Source of the DNA: Hydractinia symbiolongicarpus
Lineage: Eukaryota; Cnidaria; Hydrozoa; Anthoathecata; Hydractiniidae
NCBI RefSeq assembly: GCF_029227915.1
Contig: NC_079888.1
Location: 5,531,001-5,591,000, forward strand
Direction: 5' to 3'
Length of the DNA stretch: 60,000 nt
The position numbers and the translations under genes were made by a program. This document shows, one piece after another, positions 11,244-22,790 of this stretch. Under the pieces are notes generated by a model, which was not told the DNA's origin, did not search any database, and worked only from the letters and a program-made list of their open reading frames with translations. The first letter of the stretch is position 1, and the number at the start of each line of letters is the position of its first letter.

Positions 11244-12767
11244 TCAATGGCTTTTCATTGACATTTTCATCATTGGTTTCATCGTGGAAGCGTTATCCAT
11301 TCCTTCACCCATGTTGTTTTTTCGTTTTTGGTAGTAATAGCCTTTCATCATTCCTCCCATATTATTTTTCATTGATTTCCAGTTTGAAGCACCATTCATT
11401 CCTCGTGGAATGTTCGTCATTGGTTTCATCGTGGAAGCGTTATCCATTCCTTCACCCATGTTGTTTTTACGCTTTTGGTAGTAATAGCCTTTCATCATTC
11501 CTCCCATATTATTTTTCATTGATTTCCAGTTTGAAGCACTATTCATTTCTCGTGGCATGTTCGTCATTGGTTTCATCGTGGAAGCATTATCCATTTCTTT
11601 TCCCATGTTGTTTTTTCGTTTTTGGTAGTAATAGCCTTTCATCATTCCTCCCATATTGTTTTTCAATGATTTCCAGTTGGAGGCACCATTCATTTCTCTT
11701 GGCATGTTCGTCACTGGTTTCATCGTTGAAGCATTATCCATTCCTTCACCCATGTTGGTTTTTTGTTTTTGGTAGTAATAGCCTTTCATCATTCCTCCCA
11801 TGTTGTTTTTCATGGATTTCCAGTTTAAAGCACCATTCATTCCTCGTGGCATGTTCGTCATTGGTTTCATCGTGGAAGCGTTATCCATTCCTTGTCCCAT
11901 GTTGGTTTTTTGTTTTTGGTAGTAATAGCCTTTCATCATTCCTCCCATACTGTTTTTCATTGATTTCCAGTTGGAGGCACCATTCATTTCTCGTGGCATG
12001 TTCGTCACTGGTTTCATCGTTGAAGCATTATCCATTACTTGTCCCATGTTGTTTTTACGCTTTTGGTAGTAATAGCCTTTCATCATTCCTCCCATATTGT
12101 TTTCCATTGATTTCCAGTTTGAAGCACCATTCATTCCTCGTGGCATGTTCGTCATTGGTTTCATCGTGGAAGCGTTATCCATTCCTTGTCCCATGTTGGT
12201 TTTTTGTTTTTGGTAGTAATAGCCTTTCATCATTCCTCCCATATTGTTTTTCAATGATTTCCAGTTGGAGGCACCATTCATTTCTCGTGGCATGTTCGTC
12301 ATTGGTTTCATCGTTGAAGCATTATCCATTCCTTCACCCATGTTGGTTTTTTGTTTTTGGTAGTAATAGCCTTTCATCATTCCTCCCATGTTGTTTTTCA
12401 TGGATTTCCAGTTTGAAGCACCATTCATTCCTCGTGGAATGTTCGTCATTGGTTTCATCGTGGAAGCGTTATCCATTCCTTCACCCATGTTGTTTTTACG
12501 CTTTTGGTAGTAATAGCCTTTAATCATACCTCCCATATTGTTTTTCATTGATTTCCAGTTGGAGGCACCATTCATTCCTCGTGGCATGTTCGTCATTGGT
12601 TTCATCGTGGAAGCGCCATGTTCAATACTATGGACAACTAGATAGAAAAAGTAAATGTTAGTCTTTTTATTATTTATTATAAATGCTTAACTACAATTAT
12701 TTTTAGTTTCTTAAAAACACTTACCAGAGATAAAACCCAACAACACGACAATTGTTAAAGAATGCAT
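11244..12767 (-). CDS. Secreted Met-rich protein with nine 49-residue repeats
   Basis: Exon 1 is 12767-12725 and encodes 14 codons plus one base: MHSLTIVVLLGFIS, a clear signal-peptide core. The donor is GTAAGT. Exon 2 is 12637-11244, after a TTTTTCTATCTAG acceptor. The product is 478 residues. After VVHSIEHGAST come nine tandem units of 49 residues starting MKPMTNMPRGMN, then a short tail with MKMSMKSH. Each unit has SNWKSM, NNMGGMMKGYYYQK and a terminal DNAST, so each carries one N-A-S glycosylation sequon. There is no cysteine. The protein is very rich in Met, Asn, Lys and Gly, basic, and has three adjacent tyrosines per unit. A matrix, adhesive or Cu(I)-binding role is possible, but no function is known to me. 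The opposite-strand frame is a by-product of the repeats. Gene layout matches the genes at 19060 and 23305. Confidence 0.85.
11262..12602 (-). repeat. 147-bp coding tandem repeat, nine units
   Basis: Nine 147-bp units (49 codons each) follow one another with no spacer and no frame disruption. Units differ mainly at a few sites: KRKN versus KQKT before NMG, and GEG, GQG, GQV or GKE after it. The patchwork of variants suggests unequal exchange or gene conversion. Confidence 0.9.
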
Positions 12768-12832
12768 TTTGTGGTATTCTTCAGTTGATGCTTGCTTCAA
12801 CACTCACTTTGTACTTCATACCTTTTTTCACT

Positions 12833-12840
12833 TATTTATA
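12833..12840 (-). promoter_or_regulatory. TATA box of the 49-residue repeat gene
   Basis: TATAAATA lies 73 bp upstream of the ATG on the minus strand. The same octamer precedes the repeat gene at 19060. Confidence 0.7.
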
Positions 12841-13083
12841 CTGTTTTCTGAGCAAGCTTTCCTCCTGTACATCTTTGTTTCCAACATGTGTTTCCTGGTA
12901 ACCTGCTACCTTTATAGGAAATGAATTCAATAAACTTTGGATACTTAGATAATAACCAAGGTAATAATTTAGCATTAATTATGTGTGCAAAAAACGAAAA
13001 GAGGAAGTAACATGAAGAATTTAGCCTCATGCACAAAAAATTTTTTTGCAGACACAAAGTGACACAGCATATAGGCCGGGTTC

Positions 13084-13155
13084 TTATCTGTCATTAGCAA
13101 CACAGTAATAGTTTAATTGCATATAATTAAGCTGTGTTGCTAGGAAACTGATAAC
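13084..13155. mobile_element. Foldback element of about 72 bp
   Basis: TTAGCAACACAG on the left pairs with CTGTGTTGCTAG on the right, with further pairing outside (TTATC / GATAA). The AT-rich loop has no coding potential. It looks like a small MITE or a solo hairpin. Confidence 0.55.
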
Positions 13156-16098
13156 CAAAAGGATGTGACTAAAATTAAATAAGCATTGTTGTGGAAAGAA
13201 AACCACGAAGTCACAATAGCGTAGAAAAGCTTTCACACATGCGTTAGGTTGCTCGAAAGACATCGTTTATTTAATGTTTTGGACATTTGGGTCATATATA
13301 CCCCTCCAAAGCCTATGAAGCCGGTACACTGTACTAGATCTTTAAAATTGCAAATATGGCTTGCAGATTCCAAATGGTGATAAACAAGAACCTTAAGCCA
13401 ACTTTCTTTTTCTGTAAGTTAATTGGGAAGAAGGTGACCATCTTGTAAATACTTGGGGATAAGAAAGGGCATGTGTGTCACTGGTTTTCATTTGTAAAGC
13501 AAACTGTGCACGAACATACCAGTAAAAGAAAGATCATTTGCATTCCATGTATGCATTTTAAAAGTGATGATTATTGATAAGAACACGCTTTGAGAATGCA
13601 TGTGGTGTGACTTAATATGAGAGTATTTTTGACACTGTCTTTAATATGAACCGAGAAATATGGTGAGGATTAAAGGGGAAGGGGTTGTACGTAATAATTG
13701 TGTCCTACTGGAGGCTGGTAAAGGGTGAGGGGGGGGGGGGGGCTACCAACTTCCCAATAAACTAAGTGTATAGTTACGTAGTTGACAATAACCTCATGCC
13801 GTTATGAAAGTAAGAGATTTCTGCAGGCATTCAAATATTATATTTTAACGCCGAAAGATTACTTTGGAAGTTGTTGGCGCTGCAGGTGCTTTTGTCATAC
13901 GTGATTAGCATTGTGTTGCAACATGATTGGTTTGAATTTTCATACGTCGAAATGAAAATAACTAGGCGGCATATAAGTTCATACCAGCATAAATTTCACA
14001 TCGATATATGTAATCGCACTTTCATTTTATGCCTATATCAACTTTTGTGTCAAAATAAAATAAATCTGCGAGGGGTTCTAAATCTAGACTTTATTGGTGG
14101 CCGTTATTTATGTATGACCCCGTCATCATACTACGACCGCCATCACTACACATCACGCAAACCAACAATGAGAAACCAGCTGTTTTAATTTGAATATCAT
14201 GAAAAGCGTAACATGCAAATCAAGCAAAAAACACAAGAGAAAGATTTTTTCTCTCTTTACGTATGTGTTTTTTTCCTCAGACCCTACAATAATCAGCGGC
14301 TTATTTCTTGTATAAGAGGTCAAAGAAGATCATCGTAAAACGTGACATTACTATATCTAACAATATCCCCGCATTGAGAGACAAAAATCTCCTAACAACA
14401 TGAATCGTTTTTGGACTCGCTTTACCGTATTTTGAAGCCCACAGAATGATTTCGGAAATGTCTTCTGGAAAATTTGCACTACTGGACAAAGCTTAGTCCT
14501 ATTTAGTCCGGGGTTTTCCGAACATATTATGATCGGGGAGGGGGGAGGGGGATTCCGCCCTTCCTCAATAACTTTTCATAGGCTTATCCAAATTGAATGA
14601 AATTTGGCACACTTATAGTACATCAAAAAAGAACAAATGCCAGCAATAATTTTTTTCATGTAATCAGATTTCTTATGATGTCATCAAAAGCTTGAAATTT
14701 GTTCAAAATGCCACCATCTGCTTAAAATTTAATTACTTTAATTCTAGGGCGAATTTTTTCTTTGTGTTTGACTTTTCTGAAAGCCCAGTAAAATTTATTT
14801 AACATATACTCTGGTTTCTGCATATATCGCATAAAAAGTTGCAAAAAATTGCCCGAAAATCCGGTTTTTCCCAATTTCCGTGTAAAATCCAAAAAATCAG
14901 GAAATCGGATTACTCAAGTGTTAAAAACATGCAGAAGGATTTTAATTGATGAAAAAAAGTTGTGCTGTAAGTTTCAAGTTTAAAGGATAATTCTAACAAG
15001 AGTTATTACATTTTCCCTATTAAAAGATTTTATAGAGGTTTTTAGGTGTAGTTTTAAGTAATAGCCGATATTAAAGCCTCTGAAAGGTATAAGACCTAAA
15101 AATTTTGCATGCAGATATAGGTATCATAGCCATATCTGTCAACTTTTAGGCTTGGTGAAATGACCCTGGTAATAAATTAAAAATATATTATTGCAGTGAT
15201 GTGTTATTGACATTGACATGCAAGATAGTTTATTCAGCCACTGCATCTTGTCTAATTTGTTAACGAATTGCGTAAAATTTGAATCGTTAGATGTTAAAAC
15301 CTTTTTTAACAACATTGTTTGTAAAAATTAGTGCAATTAAATAACTAACAGTATCTCGGCTATAGAATAGTGCAAAGCCAGAAAAAACAACGTTGAGAAT
15401 ATCAAAAATAGTAGAATATGGACAATTGCACATTTTTCTACAAAGAAATGCCTTTAATGTTGATATCTGAAGCAGATGAAACAACTAATTCTTTTTGTTA
15501 CGGGATGAAGATAAATTATGTTCTAACACACGGTCCTTATCTCATATTGCACACTGTCCCGTTTTCTTTCCTTTGTTCAATGTTAATTCTCTATTTCAAC
15601 AATTTAACTCAATTCTTCAATTTAGTTTTACGATTACTTCGCTTTTACGTCTAGGTCTACTTAGCAAACTTTTAACATGAAAAAATTAAACGGGTTTTTA
15701 CAAAAGCGACGTGACAAACACGTGACATATTTCCTTTGAAGTAAACAAGTTGCCACAGTTATTTAAATATAAAATCATCTATCAATAAATGGTATCAAAA
15801 TTCTTCTAAAGAGATGAGCAGCACCATTTAGTAGCATTATGACACCTACAATTACGTCATTAACAATTACATTGACATCATCCGAGTGCTACATCATTTG
15901 TAATCTTTTCATTGAATGTGTCTTGCTAATTACATCCTCTTCGATTTATGGACACTCATCCTTTCTCGTTTTTTTTGTTCAGACTGAAGTAATTTAATAA
16001 ATGATTCATGCTTTTGTTTTATCTATGAAACAATTTAGAATGTAGTTAAACTGAAATGGCAAAGTGATGGAAGTATTTTTTTGACAAATTGTAACAAA
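13156..16098. other. Intergenic, no gene recognised
   Basis: It includes a G run at 13727-13742. A 60-codon minus-strand frame at 14301-14489 has ordinary composition but no recognisable domain. The long AT-rich tract at 14520-15170 has wording (TTTGGCACACTTATAG, ATGATGTCATCAAAA) of the kind seen in dispersed cnidarian repeats. I cannot prove any of these from one window. Confidence 0.4.
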
Positions 16099-16225
16099 CT
16101 AGTCGATGGCCCGTGGAAAAATCCAAGGGTTCGTTTGTTCCTTTTTATATCGCATTACGTACGTCTCGCTACTTGCGGTATCATTTTGCGCGACGGACAG
16201 ATGTATACGGGTATGATAATGTAGA
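16099..16225 (-). mobile_element. Short non-autonomous Helitron-like element, copy 2
   Basis: Read on the minus strand it begins TCTACATTATC after an A and ends in a hairpin (CTTGGATTTTTCCACGGG), then CATCGACTAG before a T. It aligns with the copy at 9861-9989 along its length, including the CTGTC-rich and GCAAAATG segments. Confidence 0.6.
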
Positions 16226-18859
16226 TAAGAATAATAATATAGGTATTCGTATTTTTAAAAGTATAAAAGGAATAGTTAACCGTGAGGACGGAAAACCTAG
16301 AGGTAAAAAACCTAGAGGTAAAACCTAAGGCTTGCCCCACCCTGAAACGATTTTGTTTTCCACAAGGCTGATTAAATCTCAAAAATAATGCTATTTGATG
16401 TCTGGTCTTGAAAAAAGGTTACTCTGAATCTTGTAAACGAAGGGAAATTTCTATCAAATATCGTTACGTATGCAGGGTTTCGCCTATATATCAACAAAAA
16501 TATTCTTTTCAGAGAGTGTGTGTTTTCCTTTTATTCTTCTAGTAAAAAAACGAACTTTTTTTCTATCTTGTTTGATCATTTTTAATGAGAAAATGAATAC
16601 AAAGCAATAGGGAAAACAGGAAAGAGAAACAGTGTTTGCGTTCAAAATTATTAAAAAAAAAACAACCTCCAAGTTGTTGTGAGCTTCGTTGTTGCGTCAA
16701 CAAGTAAATGAAATAAAGAAATGGCTAGCAAATTTCAAACGATTACAAGAAAACATTTTTGTTAGAATTGCACAAAAAAAATTACAAAAATTAAATGTTT
16801 GTAATTGTGTTTGATACTGTCGGCTAAAATGGAAACACAAAATATATTCCCTTCACATTCTAAACACCAATAACCTGCTTTCCATCATAATGAAGTTTTT
16901 TTTACTTAAAACACATGCAATACCGAATCACTTCTTGGATGTTTTCAGTTTCAAAAGGAATATATGTTGTGTTGTGAATCATATTCGCTCCAACTGATTT
17001 ATCTAACATCCAAAAGTTAAATTGACAAGCTGTTGCAGTAATTATTAATAATTTAGTGCATTAATTTGTTGCAAATTTATAAATAATTATTTATTTTTTC
17101 CCTCCTCTCTTATAATTAGAGACAATTAATGAAAACTTGTAAAGCAATCGGAATCGCGCGAAGGGAAATCAGTTAATTCTTATTAGGAAGAATAACAATA
17201 TCGTTGTAATAAAAATGATGATACGTTAATTTAGAGATTTAACAAGTTTCTTTTATACCTTCGATCTATAAATACATATTTGACTCCTTTTTCGGCATGT
17301 TACCTTGTCTCGATAGTGTCTTCTATAATGGTCTCATTGCAATTCTTTATGTACCAGTAAGCTTTATTATATGCTGGTAATGAAAATTATTTAATAAAAA
17401 ATTCGTGATCTCTTTTAAAATAAATTGTTAATTAATCCTTCTGAATAAGTAACTTAAAAATTAGAGGAAATAGGAAAAATCAATATATATGTTTTTCAAG
17501 ATATAATCGCTTTGATTGAATACTCACTCATTGTGGTCAAGCATTTTCATACTGCGCTAGTTGTAGCAAACAATTTTATCGACTAATATACAATGTATTA
17601 TCGCTAGGAGAAGATTGGAAAGGTGATGTGACTGTACACAGAGCCAAGTATTATTTCTGTACTTAAAAGAAATCTCTGAAAGAAACTTGCATAATAAACC
17701 ATGAAATGTGGTGATTCATTCATTTAAACTGTGGTTAATATTACTCTTCTTTGTTGTTGTTTTCAGGAGGAATCATCCTCAAACTCGCACTGTTACTTGG
17801 CCACACATTTTATTATTTAAAAATAACAATCAAATCTGCACGTGCGTTTGTAAATGAAGCTTCGTGACACCAACCATTCCTATGAAGAAGCAGGTCCTTT
17901 TCTCAAAGAAAAGTAAATAAAATAGGTAAGTCAGTAAATATGTAAAATGACAGAAAGTTTAACATCCTTGAGGATTCCATCCTAATGAGCGGTTTACCAT
18001 AGAAGTCTGGAACAATGTTTTAAAACAATTGAACGACATATTTCGAAGCGGATAACCACAAGACCATTTAGCAGTCATGTCTTAGGTATGTGTTCATCAT
18101 AGCCAACCTAAAACTCTCTTCATGCACAGAATTTTCATAATATTGAAAATCACGTCTTGTATTTATTATTTACGTTTTTACGACTTTACTTTTCAAACCG
18201 TTCAAACCGTTGAACAAGTCAGTTGTGCCAGATGCCAAATGATTTCTTGACATAAAATGTCGTGAATATAGCATGAGAAGTGTACCAAGAAGTCCATGGT
18301 TAAATTAAGTTTCAATTGTTATATTCAGCTTTTCAATTTAACCGAACAAATGAATTTCGTCTTCAAATTTCAGTATAAAGATAAAATTTTCTCACGACAG
18401 TCTAAAGTCGTTGCAGTTTAAACTGACGCCTAATAAACACTGGCTAGATAAAAAGTCGGTAAAGAGTGACCTAACTTTTGTTCAGTGACTAATATTTTTC
18501 ACCGACCAAAATTTTTACTGAACATTCATTTTAACCGACTTTATTCTCTTCCGACTAAATTTTTTGCGGATTTGAAGTCTCTTTTTTATGGTGCCTTTTA
18601 AGCAAGATTGCTAAAGTCCTTTGCACACAAGTATGCATTTTATTGATAAAAATTTGTAGCTAATTTTTTATACGCAAAATTTTCCCATGATTTTGGTAAG
18701 TCCAACAGAGAAAAGAATGCGCTAAAAATGTCATAACAGCAGATGAAAAATTTCTTAATGTGTCATTTCTTAAAAGGTAGTGTCGGATACGCATGCCTTT
18801 TTTATAATTCTTTACATGAACGTAGTTGAAAGTAATTTTTAGTATAATCACAAATTTAG
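16226..18859. other. Intergenic with one candidate exon
   Basis: At 17766 a strong acceptor (TTGTTGTTGTTTTCAG) opens a segment that is open for about 33 codons to a TGA near 17870. That frame reads a hydrophobic stretch (ILKLALLLGHTFYYLKI) that could be a C-terminal membrane segment. A second frame is also open, so the coding frame is unresolved. The rest is AT-rich and shows nothing recognisable. Confidence 0.35.
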
Positions 18860-18960
18860 GATATCCTATCATATAATTACTTGACGTATCAACCAAAAAA
18901 GCATCTTGATATTTCCTGACGGATGAATACAGACTAAGGGCGTTGGAATTAATTTGCTTT
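18860..18960 (+). promoter_or_regulatory. Conserved upstream promoter block of the 17-residue repeat gene
   Basis: The block from ATATAATTACTTGACG to GAATTAAT is kept, in inverted orientation, upstream of the paralogue at 23405-23495. Shared words include TTGATATTTCCTG, ATACAGAC and a TGACG half-site resembling CRE/AP-1 sites. Conservation of about 100 bp of non-coding sequence suggests shared regulation or recent duplication. Confidence 0.6.
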
Positions 18961-18968
18961 GAAAAAAA

Positions 18969-18976
18969 TATAAATA
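18969..18976 (+). promoter_or_regulatory. TATA box of the 20-repeat gene
   Basis: TATAAATA lies 91 bp upstream of the ATG. The paralogue has TATAAAAA at the identical distance. Confidence 0.75.
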
Positions 18977-19059
18977 GCCGAAGTAAAAGAAAAATCTAAC
19001 CAACATTTCTTATTTTCTGCAGTGGAACCAACATCAAGATATTAGGAAGAACTGTCAAG

Positions 19060-20244
19060 ATGAATAACTTTTTGACATTTGTTGTGTTTGCATGCATGTA
19101 CAGTAAGTGGATTCTTTTTATACAGTAACAAAGTTATGTTCAGGAATTGCAAAACTCATCACAATTTATTTCATTTTCAGTTTCTTTCGCTACCACTCAC
19201 AGCCCTCAGGCAAACATGGGACGAGGAAATATGGGAAACCGGACCACCGACATGCCCAGGACAAACATGGGACGAGGAAATATGGGAAACCGAACTACCG
19301 ACATGCCAAAAACAAATGTGGGACGAGGTAATATGGGAAACCGAACTACCGACATTCCCAGAACAAACATGGGACGAGGAATTATGAGAAACCGGACCAC
19401 AGATATGCCCAGAACGAACATGGGACGAAGAAATATGAGAAACCGGACCACAGATATGCCCAGAACAAACATGGGACGAGGAAATATGGGAAATCGGACC
19501 ACCGACATGCCCAGAACAAACATGGGACGAGGAAATATGGGAAACCGCACCACCGACATGCCCAGAACAAACATGGGACGAGGAATTATGAGAAACCGGA
19601 CCACAGATATGCCCAGAACGAACATGGGACGAAGAAATATGAGAAACCGGACCACAGATATGCCCAGAACAAACATGGGACGAGGAAATATGGGAAACCG
19701 AACTACTGACATGCCCAAAACAAACATGGGACGAGGAAATATGAGAAACCGAACTACTGACATGCCCAGAACAAACATGGGACGAGGTAATATTAGAAAC
19801 CGGACCACCGACATGCCCAGAACAAATATGGGACGAGGAAATATGGGAAACCGCACCACCGACATGCCCAGAACAAACATGGGACGAGGAAATATGGGAA
19901 ACCGGACCACTGACATGCCCAGAACAAACATGGGACGAAGAAATACGAGAAACCGGACCACGGATATGCCCAGAACAAACATGGGAAGAGGAAATATGGG
20001 AAACCGAACTACTGACACGCCCAGACCAAATATGGGACGAGGAAATATGGGAAACCGCACCACCGACATGCCCAGAACAAACATGGGACGAGGAAATATG
20101 GGAAACCGGACCACCGACATGCCCAGAACAAACATGGGACGAGGAAATATGGAAAACCGAACTACTGATATACCCAGAACAAACATGGGACGAGGAAATA
20201 TGAGAAACCGGACCGAAACAAATAGGGGAGGAAGTGACAATTAG
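19060..20244 (+). CDS. Secreted Met/Arg/Asn-rich protein with 20 repeats of 17 residues
   Basis: Exon 1 (19060-19102, 43 nt) starts MNNFLTFVVFACMY and ends at a GTAAGT donor. Exon 2 (19181-20244) follows TTTCATTTTCAG. Splicing in phase 1 gives 368 residues with a hydrophobic signal peptide continuing as ISFATTHS. The mature chain is 19 full units of MGRGNMGNRTTDMPRTN plus a terminal variant ending RGGSDN. Each unit keeps N-R-T, an N-glycosylation sequon, so about 20 sites. There is no cysteine in the mature chain. It is strongly basic and Met-rich. Units vary at fixed sites (GNMG, GIMR, RNMR). The partial similarity of TDMPR and NMGRGNMGN to TNMPR and NMGEGM in the 11-12.8 kb gene, and the same 43-nt first exon, suggest common descent. 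No known domain was recognised. A secreted structural or adhesive glycoprotein is the most natural guess. Confidence 0.85.
19216..20215 (+). repeat. 51-bp coding tandem repeat with a 204-bp higher-order block
   Basis: About 20 units of 51 bp. The pair of units encoding GIMR then RNMR occurs at about 19378 and again 204 bp later (four units), so part of the array grew by duplicating four-unit blocks. Confidence 0.85.
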
Positions 20245-20370
20245 ACGGCTGATAAATCAGAAATGGAAGTGATAACATACATTTAACTAATTTATATTTT
20301 GTGGAAGGGTGCAAAAAACATACTTATTTTTGTTTCAACTTCCGAATTTTCATGTGCTTCGTGTTAGAGA

Positions 20371-20376
20371 AATAAA
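20371..20376 (+). terminator. Polyadenylation signal of the 20-repeat gene
   Basis: AATAAA lies about 130 bp after the stop. In the inverted paralogue the aligned hexamer has become CATAAA (22606-22611, minus strand). Confidence 0.6.
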
Positions 20377-20480
20377 TTAATTTTATTGATGTTTCATTCT
20401 CCAGTTTTATTGTCTAAATGCTCACTTCTTTCTCAGAATGATAGTTATCATCTTACGCAAAGCTGTAGGGGAAAGTTTTT

Positions 20481-22499
20481 TAGCATGACTTGCGGCTTTT
20501 ACGAATAGAAAATAGAGAACGTTTACGCCCTAACCTAATTCTAACTAGTCTGAAACTAAGTGTCCTATGTTTAGATAACAAAGCTGGCTTACTGACTAAA
20601 AAGAGATACAGAATACAAAACCTGTGGTTATGACACGCGGTAGTTATGCTTGTGAAGATATCTCAAAAACTGCAAAAACACGAACTCCTTTTTCAAGGGC
20701 GTCAAAGTTAAAGTATCGAGAGTGCGCTATAGCAAAATATGAACAACACCAAATCCATTGCAAAACAAACAAACATTTAAAACAACCTTGTTCAGTTTTT
20801 AGCTGTATTTATGCATTATTTTTCAATTATTTCCACATACTTATCTTTTTTTAAAATGGCAGTTATTTTATTTTTAACCAACGAATAACTTTCTTTTGAT
20901 CTGCCCAGCGATGACAAAATTGTTGCAAAAGGTTCTGAAAACACAAAAAGATTTCTATTAAATTTGAATTTTTATTTAGATCATGCCTCTTTAAAGAGAA
21001 CACCTCTTTAATGTATTCGCGCAGAACAATTTATCCGTAGTTAAAATTGAAACTGAAAAAACTTGCCGCATTCAATTTTCAACCGCTCATAATTACAACA
21101 TAGAATGCTGCCAAAACAAAGTTGGGTAAATGAGGGTGGGTAAACGAGGGTGGGTAAATCGGGGTGGATAAACGAGTGTGGGTAAACGAGGGTGGCCAAA
21201 AGAGGGTGGGTAAACGAGGGTGGTTAAACAAGGGTGGGTAACAAGGGTGTGTAAACGAGGGCGGATGTATGAGGTTGAGTAAACGAGGATGGGTAAACGA
21301 GGGTGGGTAAACGAGGGTGGGTAAACGAGGGTGGGTAAACGATGGTGGGTAAATGAGGGTGAGTTTTACAAACTGCGTTGCTGTACTTTGCTAGTCGTGC
21401 GATAAGTAATGCCGGTAAATAATGCCGATAAGTATACCACAGGACAGGGCCAGGCTGTACAGATAATAACAAACTTACGCGCAGTAAACCTTTCAACACT
21501 TATTTTCTTATTGTTTTTTCTATGCGATGTCTCTGGGTATGCAAGGACGGGTGTTCAAACTGTACGAGTTTTCGTGTTGTTTTTGCTTCTTTCCTCACCT
21601 ACAATAACTACGCCAAAATACTAATATTGTCTCGATTGGTCATGAACAAAGTTTAAAACTTCAACAACCACAAAAACACTTAATTTTTTCTTATTAACAT
21701 AATAACGTGATAAAAATTCACAAATAAGAAAACAATAAGGCTTCATTCTTACTATCAAGAACAAAATAATAATATTTTGTTGCAACTCTGTATAATTAAC
21801 AATAAGGTGTGGTTTTCTTGTGGTGAAAATCAAAAGCCTGTTGCACTACATCATCTGCTAACGATTTCGGTATCCTGTCTAAGGGCAACAACCGGTATTT
21901 GTTATTAAAGAGAGTTCAGTTTCTAGTTGAATAACAACACCAGATCAGCTCCATTGTAATTAATCTGTAACTATGGTTACTGTTACACTTTGCATATTTA
22001 AGTCAAAATTTTGCATTATTAATTGCTTGAAAATGGGTGTGTGAACACCCGAAACATCGCAAACAATGTAGTTTTTTTCTCTATGAATTTGACACTGTTC
22101 ATGTCTTGCTATAATATACTTTCAATTTGACTAAGAAATTCTTTGAGTTTTAAAACATTTCAGTGCTGTGAAACGATCTCATTAAACCAAACCACGCCTT
22201 CGCATAATGTCAAGTTTTCTATTTTTTGCCTCTTTTAAATCAATGAGCCAGGTCTGTCACCTTACAAACTAAGCCTGGGACACCCTGCTCCAAAACTGAA
22301 TTAAATTAAGTTAGAGCGTCGAAAATTTCTTCTTTTTTTATTGTTGAACGTTTGACTGTAAACTCATCTTTATCTCGATGTTTCTAGGCAAACTTGTTTT
22401 AAATTATGTAAAATATGATTAAAGGCATTCGATTCAACGCAGCTTGTTTAAATGATCGTTAACTTAACTAATTTCTTAAAGCGACGCAGACAGAATCAT
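20481..22499. other. Spacer between the inverted repeat-gene arms
   Basis: Apart from the minisatellite at 21120-21362 I see nothing coding. Frames here are short and, in the minisatellite, artefacts of repetition. Confidence 0.5.
21120..21362. repeat. 14-bp minisatellite GGTGGGTAAACGAG
   Basis: About 17 units of GGTGGGTAAACGAG with single-base variants (GGATGG, GGCCAAAAG). Purine-rich on the plus strand. Confidence 0.85.
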
Positions 22500-22790
22500 C
22501 AGCAATGTCTTTGCGCAAAAGCTAAAACAATAATAACTATCATTCTGACAAACAAGTGAGTATTCAAACAATAAAAGTAGTGGAAAATCAAATAAATAAA
22601 AGTAATTTATGTCTAACACGAAGTATAAATAATATTTTACCTAATCTAGCCATCCTACATACAACGATGTAAGTCGAAAAGTTAAACCTCTAACCTGGAC
22701 AAAATAAAAATAAAATATTTTTTGCACCCATCCACAAAATATAATAAGTTAAATGTTTGTTAGCATTTCCATATCTGCTTTTTCAGCCGT

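Noticed and set aside
11258-12523. 421-codon plus-strand frame opposite the 49-residue repeat gene
   Set aside because: It exists only because a 147-bp repeat without stops is open on both strands. It has no signal peptide and no splice logic, and the sense strand has a signal exon and TATA box.
19206-20240. 344-codon minus-strand frame and shorter frames over the 17-residue repeat array
   Set aside because: By-products of a 51-bp repeat. The sense gene has exon 1, an intron and a promoter shared with a paralogue.
21224-21499. 91-codon minus-strand frame with HPRLPTLVYP-type repeats
   Set aside because: It is the 14-bp minisatellite read in one frame.
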